This document shows positions 1-11,029 of a stretch of 64,000 nt of DNA, one piece after another. The stretch lies in contig JAJEKV010000125.1 of assembly GCA_021234155.1 (NCBI GenBank), positions 1,664,775 to 1,728,774 on the forward strand, read 5' to 3'. The DNA comes from Isoetes taiwanensis. Lineage: Eukaryota; Streptophyta; Lycopodiopsida; Isoetales; Isoetaceae. Position 1 is the stretch's first letter. Each line of letters opens with the position of its first letter. Below the pieces are notes generated by a model. That model made no database searches, was not told the DNA's origin, and was given only the letters and a program-made list of their open reading frames with translations. The position numbers and the translations under genes are program-made.

Positions 1-99
1 TTATCGTGCTGAACTGCTTCGAAGGATCACGCCTGATGCTTCGCCGAAGTGGAAGAGAGCATGGTCGTTGCCCATGCCACACACAAAAAGGCCGAGAGG

Positions 100-716
100 G
101 CCGAGCAACAACGGCAAGCGGAGAAGCTTACCAAGCAGAACTAGGATCAGCAGCAGCAGGAGCCAAATCCAGAACAAGACAACCCGCGGGGCCCTGACGG
201 CACTGAGAAGCCTCCCATTAAGAGACAGCGGAAGTCCACCGTCCATAAGTCGGGGAGCCAATACAAGGAAAAGCTCAAGGCTGTTGGGGGTATCGGGAAG
301 GCCACGAGCTCTGGCCGCCGGCAAGACCGTGTGGATGCAGCCCGGCCTCACCTAGTGTCAGGGGGCAAGACCTTGCCCAAGAAGCCAACGCCGAACCAGA
401 GGGCAGTGGGCCCAAGGAACTGCATCGGCTCAAACCGGGCACAGTGGCCTTACGGGAGATCCGTAAGTACTAAAAGACCACCGAGCTCCTGTTAAGGAAG
501 CTCCCCTTTCAGCGTTTGGTCCGCGAAATAGCCCAGGAATTCAAGACTGACCTGCGGTTCCAAACTTTTGCTATACTTGCATTGCAGGAGGCTGCTGAGG
601 CTTACCTTATAGCCCTTTTTGGCGATGCTAACCTTTGCGCTATTCACGCGAAAAGGGTTACTATTATGATGAAGGATTTGGCTCTCGCCCGAAGAATTCT
701 GGTAGACCATAATTAG
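100..716 (+). pseudogene. Histone H3 variant-like pseudogene with long N-terminal tail
   Basis: The frame from 423 to 716 encodes most of a histone H3 fold. It starts with HRLKPGTVALREIRKY, continues through [16 protein letters not shown], an [10 protein letters not shown] helix and [11 protein letters not shown], and ends [10 protein letters not shown] before TAG. This matches H3 from the alphaN helix to alpha3. Loop 1 has the canonical H3 length rather than the extended loop common in CENH3. A TAA at 471-473 replaces the expected Gln of the KYQK motif. Upstream, a different frame (about 145-420) is open and rich in Lys, Arg, Gln and Pro, as in a long H3-variant tail, and contains an RKSTVHKSG stretch. 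A frameshift near 405-420 separates tail from fold. H3 identity is directly visible. Whether it derives from CENH3, from another variant or from an ordinary H3 with an added tail is open. No introns are seen. Confidence 0.85.
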
Positions 717-950
717 CTTGTCTATTAAGCATCTTTTATGGTATCATTTTTGTACAATATATGAATATGATCGAATTTTGTCTACTTAAACTTTGTTCTA
801 CAAAAAAAAAAAAAATAATAACAATAAATAATTTCAGTAATTATTTAGATATTGATGCTGATGTCAGCATAAAAGTAAAAAGGTATTTAAAGACCTTTAG
901 GGTTTCATTTCTTATCTCTTGCTTATCTTGCTCCTTCCTCCTCCTCCTCC

Positions 951-2354
951 ATGCCTGCAGCTCCAATGACGACCCCAACCCTGCTCCAATGGTATCAGGA
1001 CGGAGAGCATTGGGACTCCCAAGTTCCCTTTGGCCTCCTACAACCCGTTTTACTCCAGAAGATAGACCTCATCGCCAATATGCAGAGCCACCCTGACTAT
1101 GCGGGCTTCCTTGAGTTTTATACTCAAGAGATGCTTCCCTTTTGCATTCCCTTATGGGATCCGTCTTAGCTCTACCTAGAGAGAGCTATAGTGAGGGAGA
1201 TGTTGGGAGGGGACACTCATGCATATGATGTTCTCAAGGGCAAGCTTAGATGGGGCTGCAATCCACCAGTGGTGACACATGAACGCCAACAGTAGCTTGA
1301 AGTGGCCTTTGCACTGGCCATTCTTATGGACCGGAGGATGACACTCTACCGGCAGAGAAGGGCAAGGTACATGAGTCCTCAGATGAGGAAGAAGACGAGT
1401 ACATCCGAGAGGATGACTTTGCCCGGTGGAAGCAATTGGCAGAACAGATGCTGCTACACCGAGGGGCACGACTGACTGGGTTGGACGCCCTCCCAGTCAT
1501 TTATCACCAGGGGCAGGAATACCTCCTATTGGAGGATATCATGTGGACGTAACATGTAGTAGCTGGCATGAAGGGCCGAACTAAAGCACAAGCGCTTTAC
1601 GAGCTCGCTGAGTATTGTATGGATGATTTTATTGACTTCACACCCAGTCGAGCTTCCTACAGAGGTACAATAGCTGCTCCAATTCCATCAAGAAGCCATT
1701 GAGCCGGCTGACACACTCCTTAGGCTCAGGGATCTTATGATTCAAGATCCTCCATCCCAGCCTCCTCAGGAAGCTTTTACGGCCATGAAACCTCACGTCC
1801 CAAATACCAATATGGTCGATGTTCCTTCCGAGTCAGATGAAGAAGGGGAAGATCTCTACCATAACCCCGGTTATCTAAAGGAGGAAAAGCAAGAGCTTAA
1901 GGAAGAAGAGGTCACCATGGACCTCGATAAGGAAGTTGCTACCTCGGTCACACTAGAGGTCAAAGCGTTGGGGAACCACCTCACACGCTTCTTTCTATCA
2001 GCCTTCCGGTAGAGACAGGTCCTTTTTGTGCCACAAGACCTGGCCCCAGAGGCCGAAGCATCGTGGTGGAACCTCCGCGCCTTGTCCACCCTGGCCGGCC
2101 ATAAGAAGCTTCCTTATCGCACTTTCACTTATGTGCTGATGCGCCGGGACTTTGCTCTTACGGCCTTGGGACAGGACATAGCATCGTGGATGAGCATGAA
2201 GCTCTTAGTGGCGGCCCCTCTGGCCACTGATTATCCACCAAAGGTTGCTTCTCTTGCGGCCACCACAGTTGATCCAGGAGTTACATTATTGCGCCATCGG
2301 CAACCACCACCACCTCCTACACCAATGGATCAAGATGCAGGGCCTAGCTCCTAA
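951..2354 (+). pseudogene. Degraded unknown ORF upstream of the gypsy element
   Basis: A series of plus-strand open stretches in shifting frames reads as one decayed protein. It begins with ATG at 951 (TPTLLQWYQDGEHW), continues with a charged segment at 1200-1500, an acidic linker at 1800-1930 and a Trp-rich segment at 2045-2200, and ends in a Pro-rich tail with a stop at 2352. A TATTTAAA sequence at 884-891 and a pyrimidine-rich stretch lie just before the start and could be promoter and leader. I do not recognise the family. Its position and orientation suggest the extra or 5' ORF of the retroelement that follows, but an unrelated gene is equally possible. Confidence 0.3.
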
Positions 2355-3085
2355 ATATATGTGGAATTACTAAGTATGGCCTTTGGCCACTATATGTATA
2401 TGTATTATTGCATCAAAAATTTTGATGACCCTTTTAATACAAGAATTTGTTTTTCCTATATTCCTTGTCTCTTTTTCTTGAGGACTTTGAAGTATAAGGG
2501 ATGACTTATGAATTGTATATCAATTATCGGGTTGTTGCAGAATTGGAAGTGCCGTACGATGCAAAAAAGGGATGGGAAATCGTCACAATTCTCCGCGACA
2601 ACACTTTCTAGAACCTGCAACTCAAGCTCCGCCGAAGTTGGTCATACTGGACTGCACCAAAGAGGAAGCATTCATGGATGCCGATGAACACCTCTGGGAG
2701 TTATACTACGCGATGCGCGACTTTTTCAATCTCTTAGTCATCAGCCCGACTTTCGACTATTAGGATGCTATAATCCAGGCTTGGGCCAAATATAAACTAG
2801 TCCGCGCAGTGAAGGAAAGCATCCGCTATTCGATCCTCTATCTCCTTACAACACCCTAGATCAATCCTTTTGTTAACCTTCCTTTGTATAAATGTAAATT
2901 TCAATTTCGTTGGATGTTTCCGGCATTATGCCCTGTGTAACTATATGTATATCTTAATATCAAGTGATTTCTTTGCAACGCTCTGTCGTAATTATCTGAC
3001 ATAATGTGCTTAATCTCGATTTCATTTGTATCTTAGACGGTGCCCGTCCCCCTCCGTGGGCGATACCAGTGCCATCGGGCCATCT
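2355..3085 (+). other. Mostly non-coding, with a short ORF remnant
   Basis: This stretch is largely AT-rich without a convincing gene. A 63-codon plus-strand ORF at 2572-2763 continues in frame past its stop (VRAVKESIRYS region) to about 2859 and looks like decayed coding sequence with an acidic character. I do not recognise it. It may be part of the same decayed unit as the ORF upstream. Confidence 0.25.
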
Positions 3086-4265
3086 TACACCCGAACAGGA
3101 GCTCACCATTATGAAGCGTCAGCTCACTGAGCTCTAGGCATACTTGTTGCAAACCAATCCACCCTTGGCACCACAGGAATACGGGCCTGAGATTCCTGTT
3201 TTACCGAACCAACAACCACCGCCATCCCCACCAGCACCTGTTCCGGTTATAGCTACTTGATCGAAGCGAGCACGCAGTAGCTCATCCTCGAATGCCACCT
3301 CTGAGACTTCTGATTCGTCTGATTCTTCTGAGAACGAGGCTGACCATGCCAAAGCTAAGAAAAAGGATTACCAGAAAATCGTGGACTCGGCCATCACTAG
3401 TATCTGGAAGAACCGTAAGTTGGCGCAATTCTCAGGAAAAAGCAGGTCGGGAGTAGATGCCGAGTCTTGGCTAAACGAGATGCATGAATTCGACAAATCC
3501 TATGGTATGACCGAAAAGGACATTGGCAAGGTTGCCACCACAAGTCTTACAGGGTCTGGCCGTATATGGTTGAAGGGATATGCCCACTCACACGGGTTGA
3601 CTAGAGGGAGGTGCCTTTACAAAATTTTTGCTAAGGCTTTCAAATCTCATTATGTTCCCAGGGCTCACCACTGCCAGCAGATTCAAACATTTTATCGCCT
3701 GGAACAAAAGAATATGACCGTCCAAATCTATACGGATGAGTTCATGAGGTTACATTTGTACGTCCCAGGGATAAACGAGCACATAGCAGTTGAGGGATAC
3801 ATTGAGGGGTTATCCCCTACCTTGAGAAAGATGGTTCGAGCAATATACCCTAAAACAGTAGCAGAAGCAGAGGCTAAAGCCCTTAGCCTAGAGGAGGACG
3901 CTCCTAAGTATCAGCCGCCGCGACCCTGTTCTTTTGGTCAGAATAGGGGTTATGCACCGTACAGGGGACATTCACCTAGCCCGGGGGCCTTCCGCCTCAA
4001 CTGGATATCAGAAGCCAGAAAAGAAAGTTTCCTTCACAGTACCAAACAAGTCCACCAAACGCCACGGGAGCTTTCAAAGATATTCTCCAAGCCATTCCCA
4101 AGGAGGCTCACAACCAGTTACGTCGGGACAAGGCATGCTATCGGTGCTTCCGCCTCGGCCACCGCATGCAGAAATGCCCCTACATCACACAAACTGTGCA
4201 GGCCGCCCTTGTTGAAGTGGATTGGGAAGGTGCAGGGGATCCAAATGACCAAATCATGCTGCTGA
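3086..4265 (+). pseudogene. gag (retrotransposon Gag domain) with CCHC knuckle downstream
   Basis: The long frame 3381-4265 contains a Ty3-type Gag core. Recognisable parts are SWLNEMHEF, the GRIWLKGYAHS segment and a YRLEQKNMTVQIYTDEFMRL segment typical of retrotransposon gag helices. The same frame continues upstream to about 3086 as a Pro- and Ser-rich region with two stops, so the visible ATG at 3381 is probably not the original start. A frameshift after about 4010 moves the reading frame, and an intact CX2CX4HX4C zinc knuckle (CYRCFRLGHRMQKC) lies at 4136-4177. Gag packages element RNA. This copy cannot make a continuous protein. Confidence 0.8.
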
Positions 4266-4374
4266 CGAGGATGCGCCTGACTATATACAAGGTGAGTCCC
4301 CTATTTATGTTGCCATTGAAACGGGCCAAGCCAATCATCAACCTTCTGTCATTTTTACGGTTGACCAAGTAGAT

Positions 4375-4761
4375 TGTAAGCCCCTTATTATCCTCATGGA
4401 TACCAGCAGCACGCATAATTTTGCCTCCCCTAGAATGGCAGAGGCTTTACAGCTCATTCTCTTCAAATGTAAACCGCGTCCAGTTATGTTGGCTAGTGGG
4501 CCCGTGCGCCACACACGGGGTTGACGCATTAACTTGAACATCCAGCTGCCAGGAGCACCCGTTGCTCTAGGGGCCGAGATAATGGATATTGGTCGCTATG
4601 ATCTCGTTGTGGGCATGGAGTTCCTGGCTGCTGCAAAGGCCCACATTGATTGCAAAAAGCGAGAAGTTACCTTCACTGCATCCAACGGAGCCCGAGTGAC
4701 CATAGCAAGTAAACTGGTTGTTCCCATTATGCAGTGTATCTTATTACGCCAGTTGCATTGA
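4375..4761 (+). pseudogene. Retropepsin-like aspartic protease remnant
   Basis: The frame carries LMDTSSTHNF at about 4393-4422. This is the aspartic protease active-site motif, with DTS where DTG or DSG is usual. It is followed by a retropepsin-like C-terminal half (DLVVGMEFL at about 4600). A TGA at 4522-4524 interrupts the frame. It lies between the gag knuckle and reverse transcriptase, as expected in a Ty3/gypsy polyprotein. Confidence 0.7.
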
Positions 4762-4806
4762 CTTGCTTCAGTAGAAGCCAAGTCTAAGCAAGATGTTCTT
4801 CATAGC

Positions 4807-5628
4807 TTGCGTCCAGCAATAGCAGTTGTTCTTGGAGAATACCACGACCTTTTCTCGGAAGAAATTCATCGCTTGCCACCCTTTAGAGGTGTGGAATGCG
4901 AAATTACCTTGGAGCCAGGCACTAAACCTACCAGTAAGGCTCCATATCGAATGAGTACTCCTGAGTTAACGAAACTTAAGAAGAAGTTACAAGAGCTTCT
5001 CAGATTGAGCTTCATTCGACCTAATGTGTCACCTTTTGGGGCCCCGATACCCTTTGTGAAGAAGAAGGATGGCACCTTGCGAATGTGCATAGATTATCGC
5101 CAACTGAATAAGCACACTATTAAGAATCGGTATGCTTTACCGCGTGCCGACGATCTCATGGATCAATTGCAAGGGGCTAAACATTTTACGAAGATCGACC
5201 TTCATTCGGGATATCATCAGATATGAATTAAGGAGGATGACATTCACAAGTCCTTTTTTCGGACACGCTATGGACATTATGAGTTCACTGTGGTGCCATT
5301 TGGCCTAACCAATGCCCCGGCCACCTTCATGAGGCTGATGAATGATGTCTTCCGTGAATACCTTAATAATTTTGTCATCATATTCTTTGATGATATCCTC
5401 ATATACAGTAAGACCTTAGAAGACCATGAACGGCATCTTCGGTTGACCTTGCAGAAACTCAGACGCCACCAACTCTATGCCAAGTTCTCCAAGTGTCGAT
5501 TTGCAACCATCAAGGTTGATTACCTGGGACATATTGTGTCTGCGGAAGGGATAGCCACAGATCCAGCTAAGATTGAAGCAGTAAAGGATTGGCCCATTCC
5601 AACCAATGTGTCTGAAGCAGTTTTTTAG
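4807..5628 (+). pseudogene. Reverse transcriptase (Ty3/gypsy)
   Basis: The RT domain is clear. It has [20 protein letters not shown], a [11 protein letters not shown] motif, [12 protein letters not shown], and the catalytic FFDD box with its aspartates at 5389-5394, followed by [15 protein letters not shown] at 5224-5226 interrupts the frame just after GYHQI. A second break near 5620 (SEAVF then stop) marks a short deletion within the expected [12 protein letters not shown] connection motif. The catalytic residues themselves are retained. Confidence 0.9.
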
Positions 5629-5630
5629 GC

Positions 5631-6185
5631 TTGGCCGGTTATTACCGCAAGTTTGTCAAAGACTTTGCCAAGCTAGCCGCGCCCTTGACGGACCTAACTA
5701 GGCATGAAAAGGTAAGGGATTGGATGGCACATTGGAAAGACAAAGTTCAAGCTGGATTCCAGTCATTGAAGGATGCTTTGACAACGGCCCCAGTTCTCAC
5801 CTTGCCAGACCCTCAGAAGGATAAGTGGGTTGCCACGGATGCTAGTAAAATAGCTACCGGTGGCGTGTTAATGCAAGAAGGTCGGGTTATCGCGTATGAT
5901 TATAGGAAGATGAATGATGCAGAACAGCGATACCCCAGGCATGACCAAGAATTGCTTACTGTCGTGCGTGCCTTGTGCATTTGGAGGCACTATTTACTTG
6001 GAAGACAATTCCAGTTGGATACTGATCACCAAAGCCTCTAATATATTTTCACGCAACCCCACCTCAACTTGAGACAAAGACGATGGATGGAATTCCTCGA
6101 GGAGTATGATTTTGAGGTCATCTATAAGCCGGACAAGCATAATGTTGTTGCTTTCTCGACATCCATTGATGTCGCTTTCCCGACA
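5631..6185 (+). pseudogene. RNase H domain (Ty3/gypsy)
   Basis: The frame opens with AGYYRKFVKDFAKLAAPLTD, the RT-RNase H connection. It contains the catalytic ATDAS motif (about 5835), a QELLTVVRAL segment and a DTDHQSL motif (about 6018-6038). It ends in a stop where the HxSL...YI sequence would continue. Further plus-strand RNase H remnant (RQRRWMEFLEEYDF) is readable to about 6130 in another frame. A short tandem duplication (CATCCATTG repeated) at 6158-6195 disrupts the linker to integrase. Confidence 0.85.
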
Positions 6186-6195
6186 TCCATTGGTC

Positions 6196-7470
6196 TCTAG
6201 TGAGCTTGGGAAGCAGATACAACAAACTCTTCCCATAGATCCAGAATTCCAGGACATATGGCAGAGTGTATCCAAGGAAACCAGAACAGACAAGGAAAGG
6301 GAGGTTTTCCGCCATTATAAAAAAGAAGATGGACTCCTTTATTATAAAGATAAGTTATGTGTTCCTGAGACATCAGGAGTTCGTAAGCTCATTCTCCACG
6401 ATACACATAACAGTCCTATAGCGGGGCATGCAGGATTTATGAAGACATATTTCAAGATCCGCTCCAGTTATTTTTGGCCAAGAATGAACAAGCACATTGC
6501 TAGATGCATTAAGCAATGCCAGATCTATCAGCAAACAAAGACTGAGCAAATGCATATTCCAGGGGAACTGCAACCCCTAGATGTCCCCAATGCAAAATGG
6601 GAAGTCATTACCATGGATTTCATCGTGGGGCTTTCCAAGACCTTAAGAGATTTTGATGCCTCAATGGTGGTGGTCGACAAACTTTCTAAGATGGCGCACT
6701 TTCTGCCATTGCATTAGACACCGCCTTGTTTACCACGGAGGTATTTCGCCTTCATGGGATGCCGCGTACCATTATATCGAACTGGGATTCTAAGTTTGTT
6801 AGTGCATTCTGGAAAGATTTCTTTAGCACTATTCAAACTAAGCTTGCCATGAGCACAACAGAGCGTACCAATCGCATAATTGAAGATATGCTACGTAACT
6901 ACGTCTGGAACAAGCAATCTCAATGGGTCAGATTACATCTTATTTGGTGGAGTTTGCCTATAATAGCACTAAACAGGAGTCCTCAAGGATGTCTCCTTTC
7001 ATGATCAATTACGGCTATCAATGCCTCACTCCGGACACGTGGCATAATCCAGTTTCCAAGGTGGAAGTTTCTCAGCAGTTGCTTACAGATATGCAGACAC
7101 TTGTGGAATAAGTTAGAGCATATTTGCTAGCTGCAAGAGCACGACAAAAGAGCCTTGCCGATCGACATCGGACTCCGCGAGAATTTCAGGTAGGTGATTC
7201 GGTTTGGCTAAAGATCAAGGTGAAGCAAGCCAAACTTAAGATTGGCAATTGTAAGAAGCTTGCACCTAGATAGGCGGGACCTTTTCAGATAACCGAAAGG
7301 ATAGGTTCTCAAGCCTACCGATTGGATCTACCTGCACATTTAAAGATCCATAAAGTTTTCCACGTAACTCTTCTCAAGAAGCATAATCCTGATCCAGAAA
7401 AGGTTCTTGACACACCAACACTTCTGGAGATGACCGAGAATCAGTTGGAGATTGTACCAAGCTCTCCTTG
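6196..7470 (+). pseudogene. Integrase (Ty3/gypsy)
   Basis: The zinc-binding HHCC region is visible at about 6400-6530 (HDTHNSPIAGHAGFMK, then ARCIKQCQIY). The catalytic core starts with TMDFIVGLSKT at about 6610. The second core aspartate region survives as ISNWDSKF at about 6775, but the YHPQTDGQ stretch is deleted. The C-terminal GPF module is at about 7276-7400 (FHVTLLKKH). At least four frame breaks occur, including stops at 6715, 7109 and 7271. The enzyme joins element DNA to the host genome. This copy is dead. Confidence 0.85.
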
Positions 7471-7502
7471 ATCACAAGATATAAGCAAAACCCGCACGAA
7501 CT

Positions 7503-7660
7503 CAAATCTTACAATACTTGGTTAAGTGGAAGCACTTACCCACGGAAGACGCAACATGGGTTCTTAAAGCGGATTTGGATAAGACTTACCCGAACTTTAT
7601 GAAAGAATGCCAGGGTCAAACCATTCAAGATGCAATCATCTCCAACCCTAACGGTAAGCA
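7503..7660 (+). pseudogene. Chromodomain at the integrase C-terminus
   Basis: One open frame reads LVKWKHLPTEDATWV followed by a helix with LDKTYPNF. That is the chromodomain signature (aromatic-rich YLVKWK...ATWE type). Chromodomains at this position direct chromoviruses to particular chromatin. The domain is frame-shifted relative to the upstream integrase. Confidence 0.75.
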
Positions 7661-7670
7661 TTGTGTTATG

Positions 7671-9689
7671 GGTCCGATATGAGAGAGATCCGACAAGGAT
7701 CATTTTAGGGGTTGGGTTACATGCATCTTAGGTGGGGAACTGGGCATGTAGGCATTCATGATAGGGCGCATTCGTCTGCGGCTATAATTAGAATATGGAC
7801 ATTCCTTACGCCGAGACGATATGCAAGCCTTAGGCATGATAGGATTCTTGCATTCATATTTCTCATTTACTTTAAGGGGGTGGTCCCTTCACCCACACTA
7901 CTTAAATCATTTTGTAAATATTGATGTATTTTACTTCTGCAGGCTAGTAAGGCGTATTGACAGACTGCAGAAGAAGCTAGGCCTCAGCCTGGAGGCTAAA
8001 TCTTGTATTTGAAATTTTATGTTATGAGTACAGTCTAAAGTTATTTCTTGTGTTTGCTAAAGGACTTCCGTCCTATGACTTTTATATGTAACCTTCTGTT
8101 GACTTCAATAAGCAAGACTTATCTTTTCCATGTTCAGTCTCCACTAACTCTAATGCTGCGGACAACATTAATCCTGGGGATGTGGACGTTAGGTGTATTT
8201 ATACTAAGATAATGATGCATACCATGACACGTCACTAGTATTTAATGAAATCCTTAAGGGTCAATAGGGGATAACTTCGATTCACTTAAAATGGATTTTA
8301 TTAGCTATGCTAATAAAATTAGAGGATAATTAACCTAATTATGCTAATTAAGGCATAATTAGTTAAATCTCACCAATAGGGAGTCGCTGCCTGGACTAAC
8401 TCGATTGGCCAAGTGGGACTTGCTAATTTGGGTGGAGAAATAGGGGTCCTACCCCCATTTTTGCCCCAAATTCGAATTGGGAAGAGGAGAGGAGGAGCGG
8501 CTACCAGTTTTTGCCAGTTCTTGCCAACAGACCCAAAGTATGGAGACCTACCGTGATAATGGCTCCAGCCAAGAGACTGGTTAGTCCCTAGATAGCTTCT
8601 ATCTCCGCTAACACTTCTTTGAATAGATGGAATGGTTAAATTCTCTTTCTTATGTTGTTTTGGATGATGATGGATACTTAGATGGTGTTTATATTCTTTC
8701 TTTCTGCTCCCTCCGTGTATTGGGGTTAAGGGAAGGGTAGAGACCTAAAGGCCATCTAGAAGTAGAAATGTTCCCAGTTAGAACCCTTAAACCCAGTAAT
8801 TGCGGCCTATGCACAAGAGCCAACCTGGCTGAGGATGCTATGATGTGGTTCAGCACCAAACAACGGACACAACTGGGGAATCGGGGGTGGAGCCTTGCTG
8901 AGCGTGGCTACTGGGGCTCCTACAGTGTGCTAGGCCTATACTCGGTCACCGTGTGTGGGCCGGGTATGGGTCTGACACCTCCTGGGTCGTTGGATATGGC
9001 CGTTATGGATGTCCTCGACTTTGTGTAGATTTAGGGGGGTAAGTCGGGTATGGATACGGGTGCTACAGAGGTGGCAGGTATCCCCTAGCACACCCAGGGA
9101 ACCGTTGTGATCCGGGAGGAGAAGCTTCTCTGACCTGCCTCGTCGGACCGGGAAGATGTAACCCAGAGTAGCCCCATAGGGTGATTCCTTGGGATTGCAT
9201 CTCCGGAGGGCTACAAGCACGTCATAGCATGATTCAGCCTATCTACAAAGCGTGCACAGGAGGGGCAGATGGAGTGGATTACCCTAGCCATTGTCTTATG
9301 CCAGCCAACGCTATGTTATACTTCCATCTGCTGTTATCTTGAGGCCTAGCTGTCAGTTGACCCCTTGAAGTCTGAGCCTCGGGTAGCGCCTTGTCATGGT
9401 GTTTAGCTTATGTTATTATGGTTGTATTGTCTTCCGTTGATGATGATGGATGGGCCACCCTTCGTGGTTTTTAGCATGAGTGTTGTATGCTAACATGTAT
9501 GTATGCTTCTGTTGTATAGGATTTCTCATAGAGGACGTGGGACGAATGACACCTCCGTGTTCCTCGCTCGGACACTTGGCCATCCCAAGTGGTTCGAGTA
9601 TGACGGAGGGCCTTACCATGGTGATGTAGTCGCCATGGAAGGGGAATTCCCATAGTTGTACGATGGGATCATCGTATAGATTCTGGGAG
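7671..9689. other. About 2 kb without a supportable gene
   Basis: No convincing protein is visible. The segment after the chromodomain up to about 8400 is AT-rich and may include the 3' LTR of the gypsy element. From 8700 to 9680 it becomes more GC-rich, which could be LTR or leader of another element. Around 9519 a plus-strand ISHRGRGTNDTS-like stretch resembles the start of some gypsy gag ORFs, but this is too short to call. Confidence 0.3.
8295..8362. repeat. Two adjacent perfect hairpins
   Basis: ATTTTATTAGC and its exact inverse flank a 3-nt loop at 8295-8319. CTAATTATGC and its exact inverse flank an 8-nt loop at 8335-8362. They lie in the AT-rich region downstream of the gypsy element and could form cruciforms or be part of a decayed LTR. 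Confidence 0.6.
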
Positions 9690-10260
9690 CGTCACAAATA
9701 GTAACATATAAGTCTTAAAAATGCTCATACCTCTGTGACAGTTTTTTGGCACCATCCAATCCTTGATTGCTACTATCTTAGAGGGATCAGGCTCTATTCC
9801 AGCCTCAAATATCACATGGCCTAAATACACCAACTTGCATTGAGCAAAAGAACACTTAGACATCTTACCACACAATTGCTCTTGTCTCAATATTGCCAAA
9901 GTCTGCCTCACATGCTCCACATGTTCCTACAATGTCTTGGAATAGACCAAGATGTCATTAGAGAATATACCAAAATAAAGTTGCCAGTAAAGGTCGAAAT
10001 ATATCATTCATCAAACCCATAGATGTTGCAGGAGCATTTGTCAAACCAAAGGGCATCAACACAAACTCTTAGTGGCCATATTGGGTTCTAAAGGCACTCT
10101 TATAAACATCCTTTGATCCTAATCTAATAATATCTGGATCGTAGATCAATTTTTATAAAGTATTGGGCTTCACCCAACTGATCAAAAAGCTCATAGCAAC
10201 CAAATTTTTCATATTCCAAAAATGCTTATCATGATCTATTACATCAACTTTGGGCTCACC
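9690..10260 (-). pseudogene. Second Ty3/gypsy reverse transcriptase fragment
   Basis: On the minus strand, several short frames read as a gypsy RT. From high to low coordinate they show a FDQLGEAQYF-like segment near 10180, FRTQYGH then [13 protein letters not shown] at about 10030-10100, an NDILVYSKTL box near 9935-9960 (catalytic FxDD decayed to ND), and CSFAQCKLVYLGHVI at about 9825-9870. It is opposite in orientation to the first element and heavily mutated. No gag, integrase or LTR for it is seen. Confidence 0.75.
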
Positions 10261-10864
10261 ACTTTCAACTTGATATCTTGTGGATTGTAAAAGGTTCTCT
10301 AAATTTGGGGGAAGATTGCTTGAAGGAATTAGATGAAGAACTCTTCTACTCTTTGACTCTAAGACTCATTAGGAATGCCCTGCTTATTCCAGTCTATAAA
10401 TCTTTGCTTTGAAATCCTTTAAACAGAATCATGCTATTATACTACTTTCATAAATATGAGAATCAAAATGAGATATCATATTATGAGTTGTCCATCTTCT
10501 TTATGCAACACACAAAGCTCTCTTAAAAAGATTTCTAACTGTATGCACAACATTTTCACTTGCGTCCACTCCTTTGATTCTATCCTGGTTGCGCTAGCTC
10601 TATACACTTTTTTTTCAATATTCCTTCCATGGTGCAACCCTTGGAAGTTTCAATAATTGTACTTTGTCAAGTGCAAAAATGAGCTCTATTGCACTAGAAA
10701 ATAACAAAAAAATATGGATGACACCTTGCTAAATTGGAAAGGGGCTCAATAGAGAAAAGAAAGGAGGAGATGGTTGAGGATTTGGCATATTATTGGAATA
10801 TGGTAAAGTGAACGAAGTTGAAATAAAAACATCCCAATTGAAGTTTCGTATTGTTATACAATAT

Positions 10865-11022
10865 GGTTTTAGGTTGTATTCATATGGTATGACCATAGGT
10901 TGCTGATGGTTAGTGAAGGAGGTTTTAGGTTGTATTCATATGGTATGACCATAGGTTGCTGATGGTTAGTGAAGGTTTTAGGTTGTATTCATATGCTATG
11001 AGCATAGGTTGCTGATGGTATT
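10865..11022. repeat. Tandem repeat, three copies of about 54 bp
   Basis: The unit beginning GGTTTTAGGTTGTATTCATA recurs at 10865, 10921 and 10974. The first two copies are nearly identical and the third has two substitutions and a shorter end. No coding potential is evident. Confidence 0.85.
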
Positions 11023-11029
11023 GCCTTTG

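Larger units (their letters stand above)
3086..7670 (+). mobile_element. Chromovirus-type Ty3/gypsy retrotransposon, decayed internal region
   Basis: The order gag, zinc knuckle, protease, reverse transcriptase, RNase H, integrase, chromodomain is readable on the plus strand. That order, with a chromodomain after integrase, defines the chromovirus branch of Ty3/gypsy. At least seven in-frame stops or frameshifts break the polyprotein, so this copy is inactive. I could not find a matching pair of LTRs. A purine tract (AAGGGGG, about 7873-7879) could be the polypurine tract preceding a 3' LTR, but no upstream counterpart was seen. The 5' LTR may lie outside the window or be lost. Confidence 0.85.

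Noticed and set aside
988-1005. TGGTATCAG resembling a tRNA-Met primer-binding site
   Set aside because: Only nine bases match, it lies inside an ORF, and no LTR end precedes it.
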